Below are positions 63,264 to 64,000 of a stretch of DNA of 64,000 bases, piece after piece. The translations under genes and the position numbers were made by a program. Origin of the DNA: JAWKWH01 sp041397625 (GTDB taxonomy: Bacteria; Pseudomonadota; Alphaproteobacteria; Rhizobiales; Rhizobiaceae); NCBI GenBank assembly GCA_041397625.1, contig JAWKWH010000001.1, forward strand, positions 248,001 to 312,000, read 5' to 3'. Within the stretch, counting starts at the first letter, position 1, and each line of letters begins with the position of its first letter. Under the pieces are notes generated by a model. The model was not told the origin of the DNA, did not search any database, and saw only the letters and a program-made list of their open reading frames with translations.

Positions 63264-64000
63264 ATGACCACCGGCGGATTTTCCTTCATCGATATCGCGG
63301 TACTCGACGGCGTGCGCGAGCGTTTTGCCGCCGGCGACCCGCTGATTCTGCTGTCGTCCGACCTCGAGACCCTGCTCTGGGTCAATGGTCCGGGCGCCGC
63401 CCTGCTCGGCTTTGACGATATCGAGCAGGCGATGGGCGCCGAGCTCGACCTTCCCGTCAATGTCCGCCGCCAGATTGCCGCCACCGCCGGCTTTCCGGCG
63501 ATTGACCGAGACCGTTCCGTGACCATCCGTCTCGACAACTGGCTCGAAAGCCGCGCCCTGTGGTGCCGGGGGAGCTCCATCCTGCTGCCCGACCGGCAGA
63601 GGGGCATCCTGCTGACCGTTCCGGGCAGCGCGCCGGCCGGCCTCGCCGCCGCCAAAATGGCCGCGCGATCCGTCGCCGGCATCGATGCGCCCGGACACTA
63701 TGCGGCGCTGGTCGATGCCTCCGGCGCGGTCATGGCCGGCAGCACCGGCTTTGCCGATCTTGCCATCGCGCCCGCCACGATGCAGGCGCTGGTGCATCGC
63801 GTGGCCGGCGAGACCGACAGGTTGGTCAAGCGCATGGTGCCGACCGCCGCCGGCGAGGCCGCCGTCGGCATCGGCCGGCTTGTCGACGATCCGGCGTTGC
63901 ATCTGGTGATCGCGGTTGGCGAACCGGTGGCCGGGACACCAGCCGCCTCCGTGGTCGCTGCTCCGGCGGAACATGCAGGAGATGCCGAACATGACGTGGC
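63264..64000 (+). CDS. Large PAS-type sensor protein, N-terminal part
   Basis: The frame opens at ATG 63264 and is still open at the window end, so at least 245 residues are present. It begins MTTGGFSFIDIAVLDGVRERF, with a segment resembling a PAS fold (DPLILLSSDLETLLWVNGPG, ALLGFDDIEQAMG) and a second, weaker one near residue 140 (YAALVDASGAVMAGSTGF). The N-terminus resembles what I recall of PdhS/CbrA-type cell-cycle histidine kinases of Rhizobiales, but no kinase domain is visible in the window, so that remains a guess. The 298 bases between it and the phasin hold the promoters described above. Confidence 0.7.
   Translation, partial: MTTGGFSFIDIAVLDGVRERFAAGDPLILLSSDLETLLWVNGPGAALLGFDDIEQAMGAELDLPVNVRRQIAATAGFPAIDRDRSVTIRLDNWLESRALWCRGSSILLPDRQRGILLTVPGSAPAGLAAAKMAARSVAGIDAPGHYAALVDASGAVMAGSTGFADLAIAPATMQALVHRVAGETDRLVKRMVPTAAGEAAVGIGRLVDDPALHLVIAVGEPVAGTPAASVVAAPAEHAGDAEHDV

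Overview
The window looks like a piece of the main chromosome of a GC-rich alphaproteobacterium of the order Hyphomicrobiales (Rhizobiales), probably near Mesorhizobium and other Phyllobacteriaceae. Several things point this way: alphaproteobacterial families (TrcR/DUF1013, GapR/DUF2312, DUF1244, DUF1036, DUF4170, BTLCP), a SAM-II riboswitch before metA, a 6S RNA next to the folate cyclo-ligase, a tRNA-His with the alphaproteobacterial G1:U72/A73 acceptor end, and a palindromic repeat of a type I recall from Rhizobiales intergenic regions. Placement below the order is inference. I see no rRNA operon, prophage, CRISPR array, transposase or integrase.

Layout. 1-5147 (minus): envelope operon pmbA, cysQ, DUF4170, DUF374 acyltransferase-like, waaA, lpxK (cut by the window edge). 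5243-8669 (plus): KefB-type K+/H+ antiporter and a MATE exporter. 8630-16567 (minus): a tightly packed run rluB, rsmD, a pair of M16 peptidases, a patatin lipase, an extradiol dioxygenase and a flavin hydroxylase; the last two look like an aromatic-ring cleavage module at the end of a housekeeping operon. 16648-18482 (plus): tadA and a DAO-type flavoenzyme. 18501-26052 (minus): a lipoprotein, ileS (with a repeat element inserted in frame), two SDRs, ribF and a HAD phosphatase. 26288-30510 (plus): a TadG-like vWA pilus protein and groESL under a CIRCE operator. 30584-37311 (minus): dctB, dctD and TRAP transporter dctPQM, a self-contained dicarboxylate sensing and uptake locus. 37395-41265 (minus): BTLCP protease-like protein, phaZ, DUF1330, pyrF, FMN reductase.

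41422-45393: an SDR; a small Arg-rich protein and a glyoxalase/WYL-regulator pair, each preceded by the same 18-bp palindrome; the cell-cycle regulator TrcR; and a small membrane locus. 45433-47042 (minus): 6S RNA, folate cyclo-ligase, YmdB-like phosphodiesterase. 47158-52196: a MoxR ATPase and its CoxE-like VWA partner, separated by a haloalkane dehalogenase, SAM-II riboswitch/metA, a GNAT and a lone HNH protein. 52288-58719: gapR, DUF1244, N-formylglutamate amidohydrolase, DUF1036, pyk, hydrolase, TPR protein, rpmJ, SDR. 58847-64000: mutL, xseA, tRNA-His, a phasin, and the start of a sensor protein that runs off the window.

Most genes are ordinary. The best leads are regulatory or structural. 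(i) A TTGCAnnGCACAA motif is shared by the phaZ and phasin promoters, suggesting one polyhydroxybutyrate-granule regulon across 23 kb. (ii) The duplicated CTGACA-N6-TGTCAG palindrome lies around the small ORF and the glyoxalase/WYL pair. (iii) A palindromic repeat is translated inside IleS. (iv) The MoxR-VWA pair is interrupted. (v) There is a perfect CtrA-type box before the BTLCP gene. I found no convincing wholly new multi-gene system.
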